Origin: Acidobacteriota bacterium
GTDB lineage: Bacteria; Acidobacteriota; Vicinamibacteria; Vicinamibacterales; Fen-181
Direction of reading: 5' to 3'
Assembly (NCBI GenBank): GCA_017883185.1
Contig: JADGOB010000031.1
Span: forward strand, 1-34,102
DNA: 34,102 nt
Under the pieces are notes generated by a model. It was not told the DNA's origin. It searched no databases and worked only from the letters and a program-made list of their open reading frames with translations. Positions 7,313-14,893 of this stretch are shown here, in pieces; positions within the stretch are counted from its first letter, which is position 1; each line of letters opens with the position of its first letter. A program made the translations under genes and the position numbers.

Positions 7313-8734
7313 CTACCTTACGGCCCGGCGCGCCTGCGCCAGCAGTTGGTCGCGCTCGAGGACTTCGCCGCCGCGCACGATCAACTTGATCCGTTGCAGG
7401 TCCGCGACCCTCGCCAGCGGATCGCCTTCGACCGCAATCAGATCAGCCTTGAAGCCGACCTTGATCTGTCCAAGGGAACCCGCCGACCCCAGCAGTTCCG
7501 CGCAGTTGAGGGTGGCGGTCCGGATGGCGTCGACGGTGCTGACCCCGGCCGCGACGAGCAGCGCGAGCTCCCGGTGCACGCCGGCTCCCGGAATGTTGTA
7601 GCCGCTCGACTCGACATCAACGCCTGTCACCAGCCTGGCGCCGGCCGTCACCAGGTCGCGCGCGAGCCTGGCCCGGATTGCGGCGGCCTCCGCGGCGCGC
7701 GCAGCGCCTGGCCACGAGCCGGGATGCGCCCGCGCCAGGAGCGCCTCGCGCCAGCGGCCGGGCAGGACCGGGAGCGCCGTGTCCTGCATCAAGGCCTCGG
7801 CGCCGAGCGTGCCGTTGAATGACGCGAGCATCGGGATGACCACGACGCGACGTCGCGCCGTCTTCGGAATGACCGGCCGGAGGTCGGCTGCGCCCGCGCG
7901 CTGCCAGAGATAGTCGGTCAGCTCGTCGCCGACGGTGCGCGGGTAATCCGGCCGCGAGCCCAGCTCGCGTTCGTAGTCCTGGCGGCCTCTCGTCCAGAAC
8001 CCCAGTCGGTCGATGGCGTCAACGCCAAGCCGGACCAGTTCGCCGGTCGGTGTCGCACCGGGCTCGCCGCTGACGCGCAGCCCGCCAGTTCGCGCGGCGC
8101 CCACGATCGCCCGGTAGACGTCGGGCCCGGTGGTCGCAGAGACGGACACCCATTCGGCGCCGAGCGATGCCTGCTCGGCCACCTCGCGGCGCGCGGCCGC
8201 CTCATCCGCCACCCTGCGTGTCGAGAACGACGGCGGCGCCTGCTGGTCGAACCTGGGGCCGCCAATCCACAGCCGCGGCGCCACGATCTCGCCAGCTTTC
8301 ACCCGCTCGCGCTGTGATGCCGCCCACGGCAATCGTCCGCCAACCACGCGGTAGCTCGTGACGCCGTGGGCGAGCGCCATCGCATAGTAGAAGTCCGCGT
8401 CGGCAGACCCGTCGGGCGCCGCTGTCGCGAACATGTCGCCCAGCCCGGGGACCAGGGTCGCGCCAGCCAGGTCGATCCGGCGTGTGCCGGCCGGGAGATT
8501 CGTTGGAAGCCGCACGAAGATGTCGGTGATGCGATCGCCGACCACCAGGACGCCCGCCGCTGGCAGGTACCGACCTGCGAGAGTATCCAGGATGCGGACA
8601 CCAACCAGCAGCAGCGGTTCGGGCGTCGGCGGAGCCACGGTGTGGACGGCGAGAACGGCCGAGGCGACCAGCAGCAGGATGGTCGGGACCCGTGTGGTTC
8701 GTCGAGAACTGCGAGACGCGATGCCGGCCTTCAT
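7313..8734 (-). CDS. secreted amidohydrolase-fold protein lacking the metal ligands
   Basis: A 473-residue protein with a signal peptide (hydrophobic core about 17-32). It has the composite amidohydrolase architecture: N-terminal beta-sandwich (LLLVGVRILDT..), TIM-barrel, and C-terminal GQIKVGFKADLIAVEGDPL sandwich strand. The D-x-H-x-H metal motif reads D100-M-F102-A-T104, so both His are gone. The carbamylated Lys position reads VSVSA, the third His position reads VSGEPG (near 224), and the fourth reads DAIDRLG (R243). Only the last ligand-like Asp (D373 in TGVDVES) remains. The frame is intact, so this looks like a maintained pseudoenzyme rather than a broken gene. The ATG at 8734 follows TATACT by eight bases. 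It runs divergently from the next amidohydrolase. Confidence 0.82.
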   Translation of the reverse strand: MKAGIASRSSRRTTRVPTILLLVASAVLAVHTVAPPTPEPLLLVGVRILDTLAGRYLPAAGVLVVGDRITDIFVRLPTNLPAGTRRIDLAGATLVPGLGDMFATAAPDGSADADFYYAMALAHGVTSYRVVGGRLPWAASQRERVKAGEIVAPRLWIGGPRFDQQAPPSFSTRRVADEAAARREVAEQASLGAEWVSVSATTGPDVYRAIVGAARTGGLRVSGEPGATPTGELVRLGVDAIDRLGFWTRGRQDYERELGSRPDYPRTVGDELTDYLWQRAGAADLRPVIPKTARRRVVVIPMLASFNGTLGAEALMQDTALPVLPGRWREALLARAHPGSWPGAARAAEAAAIRARLARDLVTAGARLVTGVDVESSGYNIPGAGVHRELALLVAAGVSTVDAIRTATLNCAELLGSAGSLGQIKVGFKADLIAVEGDPLARVADLQRIKLIVRGGEVLERDQLLAQARRAVR

Positions 8735-8748
8735 GTTGGGAAAGTATA
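8732..8748 (-). promoter_or_regulatory. -10 box with near-leaderless start of the pseudo-amidohydrolase
   Basis: On the minus strand TATACT occupies 8748-8743 and the ATG begins at 8734, eight bases further on. No Shine-Dalgarno sequence lies between. No good -35 is visible. Confidence 0.45.
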
Positions 8749-8791
8749 GCCTCACGCCCGGTCACAAGCCGAGTCGCCACCCAGATTCCAC

Positions 8792-8866
8792 TATACTTGC
8801 ACCGCCTGAGCCGGCGGCCGGTCCTCGCCGCCAGCGCGATTCCGTCTCCTGCACTCATTGGAGGGC
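8792..8866 (+). promoter_or_regulatory. -10 box and RBS of the two-domain amidohydrolase gene
   Basis: TATACT at 8792-8797 implies a transcript with a leader of about 65 bases. GGAGGG at 8860-8865 sits four to five bases before the GTG at 8870. This RBS favours GTG 8870 over the in-frame TTG at 8858. The TATACT faces the opposite-strand TATACT at 8743-8748, so the promoters are divergent and about 45 bases apart. Confidence 0.5.
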
Positions 8867-8869
8867 ATT

Positions 8870-11590
8870 GTGAATTCCCGATACCTGCGTGGCCTGCTGG
8901 CCGTCGCGGCCGCGATCGCCTGCGCGTCCGCGTGGGCGCCGCTCGTCACAGCGCAAGCGCCGGCGCGCAGCGCCACGGCGCCGCTTGTCATCAAGGGCGG
9001 CACCATCCTGACCGTCACGAAGGGCACGATTCCCAACGGCATGGTGATCGTCCGCGACGGGAAGATCGCCGCCGTCGGCGCCAACCTCGCTGTTCCGGCT
9101 GGAGCCGAGGTCGTGGACGCGACCGGCAAGTTCGTCGCGCCTGGCATCATCGACGAACACTCCCACATTGCGGAGGACTCCACGAACGAAGGCGGGACGA
9201 CGGTCAGCTCGATGACCAACGTCCTCGACGTGCTCGACCCGGACGACGTGAATATCTACCGCGACTTGGCCGGCGGCGTGACGGTGGCCAGCGTGTTCCA
9301 CGGGAGCGCCAACCCGATTGGCGGCACGAACACGATTATCAAGCTGCGCTGGGGCAAGAGCCGCGCAGAAGAGTTCGTCTTCGACGCCGGGCTGCCGGGC
9401 CTCAAGTTCGCGCTGGGCGAGAACCCCAAGGCGATGAGGACCGGCGCCGTGCAGCCCGGTCCATCGCGGTACCCCGCGAGCCGGCCGGGCGTGGAGTTCG
9501 TCATCCGCGACGCGTTCACGCGCGCCCGGGCCTACCAGCGGGCCTGGCAGGACTACGAGAAACGCAAGAAGGCCGGCGAGAACGTCCTCGCGCCGCGCCG
9601 CGACCTCCAGCTCGATCCGCTGGTCGAAGTGCTCGAGGGGAAACGCCTCACCCACGTGCACGCGTACCGCTCCGACGAGATGCTGATGATGCTGCGCCTC
9701 GCGGAGGAGTTCGGCTTCAAGGTGACGACGTTCGAGCACGGTCTCGAGGGATACAAGGTCGCGAAGGAGCTGGCCGCGCATGGCGCGGCGGTCGGGACGT
9801 TCTCCGACTGGTGGGGCTACAAGGTGGAGGCGATCGACGCGATCCCCTACAACGCCGCCATTATGATGAAGGCCGGCGTGGTGGTCTCCATCGACTCGGA
9901 TAGCGCCGAGCACGCGCGTCGCCTGAACACCGAGGCGGCGAAGATGATGCACTGGGGCGGCCTCACCGAGCAGCAGGCGCTGGAACTGGTGACGATCAAC
10001 CCGGCGAAGCAGCTTCGCCTCGAGAAGCGGGTCGGCTCGCTCGAAGCGGGCAAGGATGCGGACATCGTCATCTGGACGAAGCACCCATTGAGCTCCTACG
10101 CCGTGGTGGAGCGGACCTACATCGACGGCGTGCTCTATTACGACCGGCAGGCGGACCTCGAACGCGTGGCGAAGGTGGACCAGGAGAAGGCCGAGTTGAT
10201 GGCGGCCGAGAAGGCGGAACGGCAGGCCAGCGAACGCCGGCCGGGTGCGGTGGCCCAGGCCGTGGACAGCGCGACGCCCGCCACAGGGGCATCGCCCCAG
10301 TCGTCCGCGACCCCGCCGTCGGGCGGCAAAGCCCTGCTCGCGCGCCTTGCGCCGAAGATGACCGCCGGCACCAAGACGAAGGGCGTGCTGGCGATCACCA
10401 ACGCGAAGATCGTTCCCGTCACGAAGCCCACGATCGAGCGCGGCACCATCGTGATCCGCGACGGGAAGATCGAAGCCGTGGGAGCGAACGTGACGGTTCC
10501 TGCCGGCGCGAAGGTGATCGACGCGGCGGGTGCCGAGGTGTACCCGGGCTGGATCAACGCGAAGACGACGATTGGCCTCTCCGAGCCAGGTCCTCGCGGC
10601 TACGAAGACACCACGGAGATGCTCGACTACAACCCGCACATGCGGACGGTCGTGGCCTACCACAACGACAGCGAGGCGATCCTGGTGGCCCGCGCCAATG
10701 GCGTGACCACAGTGGCCGTTTTCCCCAACGGCGGTGTGCTCGGCGGCCAGGTGCCGGTGATGAACCTCGATGGATGGACCTGGGAAGAGAGCACCGTGCA
10801 GCCCATCGCCGGGATCAGCTTCCAGTTCCCGGGCGTGGGCGGAGGCGGAGGACGCGGCGGGCCCGGGGGCGCTGGCGGCGGTACGGGCGAACGCACCTAC
10901 GACGACCTGAAACGGGAACGCGACGCCCGGCTCGATGGGCTGATGCGGGTGTTCGACCAGGCACGGGCCTACGCAAAGGCAAGCGGACCGGACCGGCAGG
11001 TGGACTGGATGCTCGAGGCGCTGGTCCCGGTTGTCGACAAGCAGATCCCGCTGTTTACGACGGCCAGCCGGGCGCAGGACATCAAGGACGCCGTCGCGTT
11101 TGCCGAGCGCGCCGGGATTCGGATCGTGATCTGCTCCGGCCCCGAGGCGGCGCTCGTCGCGGCGTTGCTCAAGGAGAAGAACGTCCCCGTGATCCTCGGT
11201 TCGATCCTGACGCTGCCCACCCGTGAGGACCAGTTCCACGCCGCCAGCTACCAGGCCGCGGCAGAACTGGCGAAGGCGGGCGTCAAGTTCGCGTTCGCCA
11301 CCGGCGACAACGCGAACGTGCGGCAGGTGCCCTACCAGGCGGCGATGTCGGTGGCGTGGGGACTGTCGCGCGACGAGGCGCTTCGAGCGCTCACCGTGAA
11401 CGCCGCGGAGATCCTGGGCGTTGCCGACACCCTCGGCAGCATCGAGCCAGGCAAGACGGCGAACCTGCTGGTGGCAAAGGGCGACCCGCTCGAGGTGCGC
11501 ACCGAGGTGACGCACGTCATCATCAACGGCCAGGACGTGGAACTGGCCAACAAGCACCTGTCGCTCTACGAGCGCTACCTGAAGCGGTAG
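8870..11590 (+). CDS. secreted protein with two fused amidohydrolase domains, second one lacking ligands
   Basis: A 906-residue protein with a signal peptide (about 1-30). Domain 1 (about 35-430) is a complete metal-dependent amidohydrolase: H97-S-H99, HVHAYRSDE (H262, H264), FEHG (H290) and IDSDSAE (D342, D344). A charged, Ala-rich linker follows. Domain 2 (about 500-890) repeats the fold, starting ITNAKIVPVTKPTIERG, but the His-x-His site reads N563-A-K-T-T567. Only the late Asp (D813 in ATGDNAN) survives. A Gly-rich loop with an RGG (about 655-674) interrupts domain 2. Domain 1 probably hydrolyses an amide or peptide-like bond; domain 2 may be structural or regulatory. The GTG start is supported by GGAGGG. 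A third related gene follows 75 bases downstream. Confidence 0.88.
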   Translation: MNSRYLRGLLAVAAAIACASAWAPLVTAQAPARSATAPLVIKGGTILTVTKGTIPNGMVIVRDGKIAAVGANLAVPAGAEVVDATGKFVAPGIIDEHSHIAEDSTNEGGTTVSSMTNVLDVLDPDDVNIYRDLAGGVTVASVFHGSANPIGGTNTIIKLRWGKSRAEEFVFDAGLPGLKFALGENPKAMRTGAVQPGPSRYPASRPGVEFVIRDAFTRARAYQRAWQDYEKRKKAGENVLAPRRDLQLDPLVEVLEGKRLTHVHAYRSDEMLMMLRLAEEFGFKVTTFEHGLEGYKVAKELAAHGAAVGTFSDWWGYKVEAIDAIPYNAAIMMKAGVVVSIDSDSAEHARRLNTEAAKMMHWGGLTEQQALELVTINPAKQLRLEKRVGSLEAGKDADIVIWTKHPLSSYAVVERTYIDGVLYYDRQADLERVAKVDQEKAELMAAEKAERQASERRPGAVAQAVDSATPATGASPQSSATPPSGGKALLARLAPKMTAGTKTKGVLAITNAKIVPVTKPTIERGTIVIRDGKIEAVGANVTVPAGAKVIDAAGAEVYPGWINAKTTIGLSEPGPRGYEDTTEMLDYNPHMRTVVAYHNDSEAILVARANGVTTVAVFPNGGVLGGQVPVMNLDGWTWEESTVQPIAGISFQFPGVGGGGGRGGPGGAGGGTGERTYDDLKRERDARLDGLMRVFDQARAYAKASGPDRQVDWMLEALVPVVDKQIPLFTTASRAQDIKDAVAFAERAGIRIVICSGPEAALVAALLKEKNVPVILGSILTLPTREDQFHAASYQAAAELAKAGVKFAFATGDNANVRQVPYQAAMSVAWGLSRDEALRALTVNAAEILGVADTLGSIEPGKTANLLVAKGDPLEVRTEVTHVIINGQDVELANKHLSLYERYLKR

Positions 11591-11606
11591 CTACCCAAAG
11601 CGGTAG

Positions 11607-11651
11607 GGCGGGGCTTCCTTGGCCTGAGCGAAGTCGAAGGCAGCCCCCGCC
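11607..11651 (+). repeat. large hairpin containing the CCTGAGCGAA..TCGAAGG motif
   Basis: GGCGGGG (11607-11613) plus CTTCCTT pairs with AAGGCAG plus CCCCCGCC (11637-11651), with one bulge and one mismatch. The loop carries CCTGAGCGAAGTCG. The element lies between two same-strand amidohydrolase genes, where it could act as an mRNA processing or attenuation site. The same motif occurs at 22735-22760. Confidence 0.55.
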
Positions 11652-11665
11652 ATGACGAGGCTCTC

Positions 11666-13045
11666 ATGAACACGCGATACACCCCGACCATCGTCCTTGC
11701 CTTTGCGCTCGTGGTCGCCGCCGTCTTTGCCGGCCGCGCCGAGGCGCCGCACGTCTATGCCATCACCGGGGCGCGCATCGTCACCGCGGCCGGCGCGCCG
11801 ATCGAATCGGGTACGGTTCTCGTCCGCAACGGCTTCATCGAGGCGGTCGGCTCCGGCCTGTCGGCCCCGGCCGACGCGGTGGTGATCGACGGCAAAGGAC
11901 TGTCCGTCTACCCGGGCCTGATCGACATGGGCAACTCCGCCGGACTCGTGATCCCGTCCGCCGAGCCGCCCCGCGACGCCCGGACGCTCATGGAAATCGA
12001 GCGGGCCCGGCGTCAGTTTATTCTCCGTCCACAGCTCGAGGCCGCGGCGTGCCTGCGCGCCGACGCGCCCGAGCTCAGGCGCCTGGCCGCCGCGGGGATC
12101 ACCACGGTGCTCTCGGTGCCGACAGGCGACGTGATCAAGGGCCGAAGCTCGTTGATCAACGTCGTCGCGCCGGACGATGAGCCGCAGATCGGCAACCTGG
12201 CGGACGAGCGTCGAGGACAGTACGTCCTCCGCACACCGGTCGCTCTTCACGTGTCGTTCCCCACGCGCGAAGGGGACGGTGGCTACCCGGGCTCGCTGAT
12301 GGGTGTCATCGCGTTCGTGCGCCAGGCGTTCCTCGATGGCGGTCACTACCAGCTCGAGATGGCGCTCTTCGATCGCGGGAAGAAGCCGGCGACCCGCCCG
12401 GTGTACGACGCGTCGCTCGAGGCGCTCCAGCCCGCGCTCGCCGGAAAGATGCCGGTGGCGTTCCAGGCGGGGAACGCGAACGAGATTCGCCGCGCGCTCA
12501 GCCTGGCGAAGGAGTTCAAGCTCGATCCGATCATTACCGGCGCCATCGAGGCCGACCAGGCCGCAGCGGATCTGAAGGCGCAGAAGGCCCGGGTCATCTA
12601 CAGCCTCAACTTCCCGACACGCTCCCGCATGTTGGCGCCCGATGCCGACGAGCCGATTCGCGTTCTCCGCGAGCGGGCCAACGCGCCCAAAGTTCCCGCC
12701 GCGCTCGACAAGGCCGGCCTGGTCTTCGCCTTCGAGTCGGGAGGGCTGACCGATCCGAAGGACTTCGTGCGGAACGCCGCGAAGGCCGTCAAGGCCGGCT
12801 TGTCGGCCGACGCGGCGATTCGCGCCCTGACGATCAACGGGGCGACGATTGCCGGGGCCGCGGACCGGGTTGGCTCCATCGAGAAGGGCAAGATTGCGAA
12901 CCTCGTGATCACCGATGGCGACCTGTTCGACGAGAAGACGACCGTGAAGCACGTGTTCGTGGACGGCCGCCCGGTGGCCTTTGACGCGGCGCCGGCCGTC
13001 GGCGGTGCGCGGCGTGGTGGCCGCGGCGGACGAGGTGGCCAGTAA
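11666..13045 (+). CDS. secreted amidohydrolase-fold protein lacking the metal ligands
   Basis: A 459-residue protein with a signal peptide (about 5-25). The start YAITGARIVTAAGAPIESG and the tail VGSIEKGKIANLVITDGD are the two halves of the amidohydrolase beta-sandwich. The metal site is lost: the D-x-H-x-H position reads D87-M-G89-N-S91, and the usual late Asp region reads VFAFESGG. It resembles domain 2 of the preceding protein more than domain 1. The C-terminus is a Gly/Arg tail (GGARRGGRGGRGGQ). Its position 75 bases after the two-domain gene suggests one transcript and perhaps one complex with the active domain. Catalysis by the classical mechanism is not expected. Confidence 0.85.
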   Translation: MNTRYTPTIVLAFALVVAAVFAGRAEAPHVYAITGARIVTAAGAPIESGTVLVRNGFIEAVGSGLSAPADAVVIDGKGLSVYPGLIDMGNSAGLVIPSAEPPRDARTLMEIERARRQFILRPQLEAAACLRADAPELRRLAAAGITTVLSVPTGDVIKGRSSLINVVAPDDEPQIGNLADERRGQYVLRTPVALHVSFPTREGDGGYPGSLMGVIAFVRQAFLDGGHYQLEMALFDRGKKPATRPVYDASLEALQPALAGKMPVAFQAGNANEIRRALSLAKEFKLDPIITGAIEADQAAADLKAQKARVIYSLNFPTRSRMLAPDADEPIRVLRERANAPKVPAALDKAGLVFAFESGGLTDPKDFVRNAAKAVKAGLSADAAIRALTINGATIAGAADRVGSIEKGKIANLVITDGDLFDEKTTVKHVFVDGRPVAFDAAPAVGGARRGGRGGRGGQ

Positions 13046-13050
13046 TCCGG

Positions 13051-13085
13051 CTTGGGGCTTGCGACTTGCGACTTGCGGCGCAGCC
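13051..13085. repeat. period-7 tandem repeat (CTTGCGA)
   Basis: CTTGGGG, CTTGCGA, CTTGCGA, CTTGCGG and CGCAGCC are consecutive 7-base units. They start six bases after the stop of the preceding gene and run directly into the gene relic. The consensus is shared with the tract at 7243-7270. Confidence 0.75.
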
Positions 13086-13298
13086 GAAGGGAACCGTATC
13101 GCTGGCCGCCCAGGGGCTTTCCAGGCGCAGCATCACGAGCCCCGTGCAGCTCACCACCTACTACCTCGGCTATCGGGAAGTGCGCGCCGTGTACGACGAG
13201 GCGCGCAAGACGCTCGGGCCGAACGCGATCTGTTCGCGCTGAAACGACACCTTGCGGCAAACGCCATCCCGGTGCGATGCTGGTGGGGTCAGGTCTGA
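13086..13298 (+). pseudogene. relic of a DUF885-type gene, C-terminal end only, frameshifted
   Basis: One frame reads LAAQGLSRRSITSPVQLTTY, continuing YLGYREVRAVYDEARKTLG up to a TGA at 13240. From 13227 the next frame continues sensibly as DLFALKRHLAANAIPVRCWW, with a stop at 13296 inside the palindromic repeat. Joined across one frameshift (13222-13230), the two pieces resemble the last 70 residues of DUF885 proteins (SP-x-Q-L-x-T-Y-x-x-G, then FDL..FH..LLANG.IPV). No N-terminal part exists; a heptad repeat tract abuts the 5' end. The family call is from memory of the C-terminal pattern and is moderate. The frameshift reading is better supported. Confidence 0.5.
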
Positions 13299-13329
13299 AA
13301 AAAGTGAGGATTCAAGACCTGGCCCCACC
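13282..13329. repeat. GGGGTCAGGTCT palindromic repeat (REP/RAYT-associated type)
   Basis: The left arm (13282-13296) starts GGTGGGGTCAGGTCT. The right arm (13315-13329) is AGACCTGGCCCCACC, its reverse complement apart from one G-T pair. The loop is 18 bases. This core matches a dispersed intergenic palindrome that I know from many genomes, often linked with REP-associated tyrosine transposases. No such transposase is in the window. The left arm supplies the stop of the gene relic. Confidence 0.65.
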
Positions 13330-13371
13330 CGGTCGATTGATCGGGGGCGGCGGTAGTTGTGCGGCCGGCTC

Positions 13372-14064
13372 ATGCTCATCCCCAGTATCGACCTCAAAGG
13401 CGGTAAAGTCGTCCAGCTCGTCCAGGGCGACCGGGTTGCCATCGAAAGCTCCGACGTCTTCCGTTGGGTCCGGCGCTTCCGGAACTTTCCCATGGTGCAG
13501 CTCATCGACATCGATGCGGCCATGGCTACCGGCAACAACGACGACCTCGTGCGACGCGTCTCCGCCAAGCTGGCATGCCGGGTCGGCGGCGGCATCCGCT
13601 CGGTCGAACGCGCGAAGCAGGTCATCGACGCGGGCGCGAAGCAGGTCATCCTCAGCTCGGCGCTCTTCAAAGAAGGGCGTCCGGACCTGTCGTTTGCCGC
13701 AAAGGTCTGCGACGCTGTCGGCCGCGACCAGGTGGTGGCGGCCGTGGATACGCGCGGTGGCCGCCTCGTTATCCACGGCTGGCGGACGACGCTGGCCATC
13801 ACGCCACTCGAAGCCATCAAGGCGCTCGAACCGTACTGCGGCGGGTTCCTCTACACCGACGTAGACCACGAGGGACTGATGCAGGGAATGGACCTGGCCG
13901 CCATCGAGACCATCCGCGCGGCCACCACGCGCCGGCTCTCCGCTGCCGGCGGCATCGCCACGCAGGCGGAAGTTGACAATCTCGACGCCAAGGGCATCGA
14001 TGCCGTCGTCGGCATGGCGATCTACACCGGGACGATGCAGCTGGACCTGCCACGAGAGCGGTAG
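13372..14064 (+). CDS. hisA: HisA-like phosphoribosylformimino-AICAR ribotide isomerase
   Basis: A 230-residue TIM-barrel protein. HisA catalyses the Amadori rearrangement of ProFAR to PRFAR, the fourth step of histidine synthesis. The N-terminus MLIPSIDLKGGKVVQLVQGD carries the first catalytic Asp. VGGGIRS is the first phosphate loop, and AAVDTRGG carries the second catalytic Asp region. DVDHEGLMQG, SAAGGIAT and AVVGMAIYTG complete the second half-barrel and second phosphate loop. The length is slightly under the usual 240. I start at the ATG at 13372; an in-frame TTG at 13357 is less likely. No other his gene is nearby, so it stands alone between a repeat and a secreted-protein gene. A specialised paralogue cannot be excluded. 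Confidence 0.85.
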   Translation: MLIPSIDLKGGKVVQLVQGDRVAIESSDVFRWVRRFRNFPMVQLIDIDAAMATGNNDDLVRRVSAKLACRVGGGIRSVERAKQVIDAGAKQVILSSALFKEGRPDLSFAAKVCDAVGRDQVVAAVDTRGGRLVIHGWRTTLAITPLEAIKALEPYCGGFLYTDVDHEGLMQGMDLAAIETIRAATTRRLSAAGGIATQAEVDNLDAKGIDAVVGMAIYTGTMQLDLPRER

Positions 14065-14142
14065 CAGCCGGCCACTTCCTGGGCCCAGGCAACCTTCCAC
14101 GCTGGCATCCCGTCTATGCCAACAGCGGAAGGAGCGCTACCG

Positions 14143-14700
14143 ATGAAATCTCTTCGTCCGATCTTTGCTGTTGCGTTGTTAGCGTGCCTGGTGCCGGTAT
14201 TCGCGGCTGCCGCGGAAACCGAGCGGATCCACAAAGTCGTTCCCCTGGCCGCGGGCGGAACGCTGTCTCTCCACAACTTCTCCGGGCAGGTGCGAATCGT
14301 CGGCGCCGACGTGAGCGAGGTGACGATCGACGCGGTTCGGACGGCGTCGCGTGACCGGTTGGACCACATCAAGCTGGACATCCAGGCCACCGGATCGACA
14401 GTGACCATCCAGGCCAACAAGAAGGAGGAGAACTGGCACTCCGAGAAGGACAACGTCGTCCAGACGGAGTTCGACATCCAGGTCCCGAGGAACGCTCTCT
14501 TGAAGCTGGACGTGTTCAGCAGCGACGTGCACGTGCGCAACGTCAGCGGCGAGCAGTCGATCAAGACGTTCTCGGGAGACCTGCCGCTGACGCTGAACGA
14601 GCAGAAGCGCGGGCGGCTGCGCGCCGACCTCAACGGAGGCGACCCGAACCGCAAGTTGCGCCTCAAGACGTTCTCCGGCGACGTGAAGATCGGCCGGTAA
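14143..14700 (+). CDS. secreted DUF4097-like beta-repeat protein
   Basis: A 185-residue protein with a clear signal peptide ([23 protein letters not shown]). The mature part is beta-rich, with repeated segments such as [41 protein letters not shown] and [12 protein letters not shown]. This FSGD-type ladder is typical of DUF4097/adhesin-like domains that form a beta-helix or prism. The start is fixed by AAGGAG at 14131-14136, about eight bases before the ATG. It is followed by a strong terminator and so forms its own transcription unit or ends one. Function unknown; such proteins often accompany envelope-stress or anti-sigma systems, but none is adjacent here. Confidence 0.75.
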   Translation: MKSLRPIFAVALLACLVPVFAAAAETERIHKVVPLAAGGTLSLHNFSGQVRIVGADVSEVTIDAVRTASRDRLDHIKLDIQATGSTVTIQANKKEENWHSEKDNVVQTEFDIQVPRNALLKLDVFSSDVHVRNVSGEQSIKTFSGDLPLTLNEQKRGRLRADLNGGDPNRKLRLKTFSGDVKIGR

Positions 14701-14710
14701 GCCTCGATCG

Positions 14711-14750
14711 CGCAGGGCTGGTCTCGCGCCAGCCCTGCGTTCTGCCTCTT
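14711..14750 (+). terminator. terminator hairpin after the DUF4097-like gene
   Basis: CGCAGGGCTGG (14711-14721) pairs perfectly with CCAGCCCTGCG (14729-14739) around a 7-base loop. The T-rich TTCTGCCTCTT follows. The stem is 11 base pairs and starts ten bases after the stop codon. Confidence 0.75.
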
Positions 14751-14893
14751 CGCTCGCTGCTCAACCCTTCCCGCACCGTATCCCGCCCAGATCGCAGTTC
14801 TGGCTAGACTTCTCCCGCCGCGCTTTGCGACACTACCGTGTTCGTCCGATCGTGCTGCCTCACGTGATCTGGCACTTGGTCGAGGAGAATACG

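Noticed and set aside
13222-13242. Programmed frameshift in the DUF885-like fragment
   Set aside because: There is no slippery heptamer or downstream pseudoknot, and the N-terminal part of the gene is missing, so decay is simpler.
13372-14064. Part of a histidine operon
   Set aside because: No hisF, hisH, hisB or other his gene occurs on either side.
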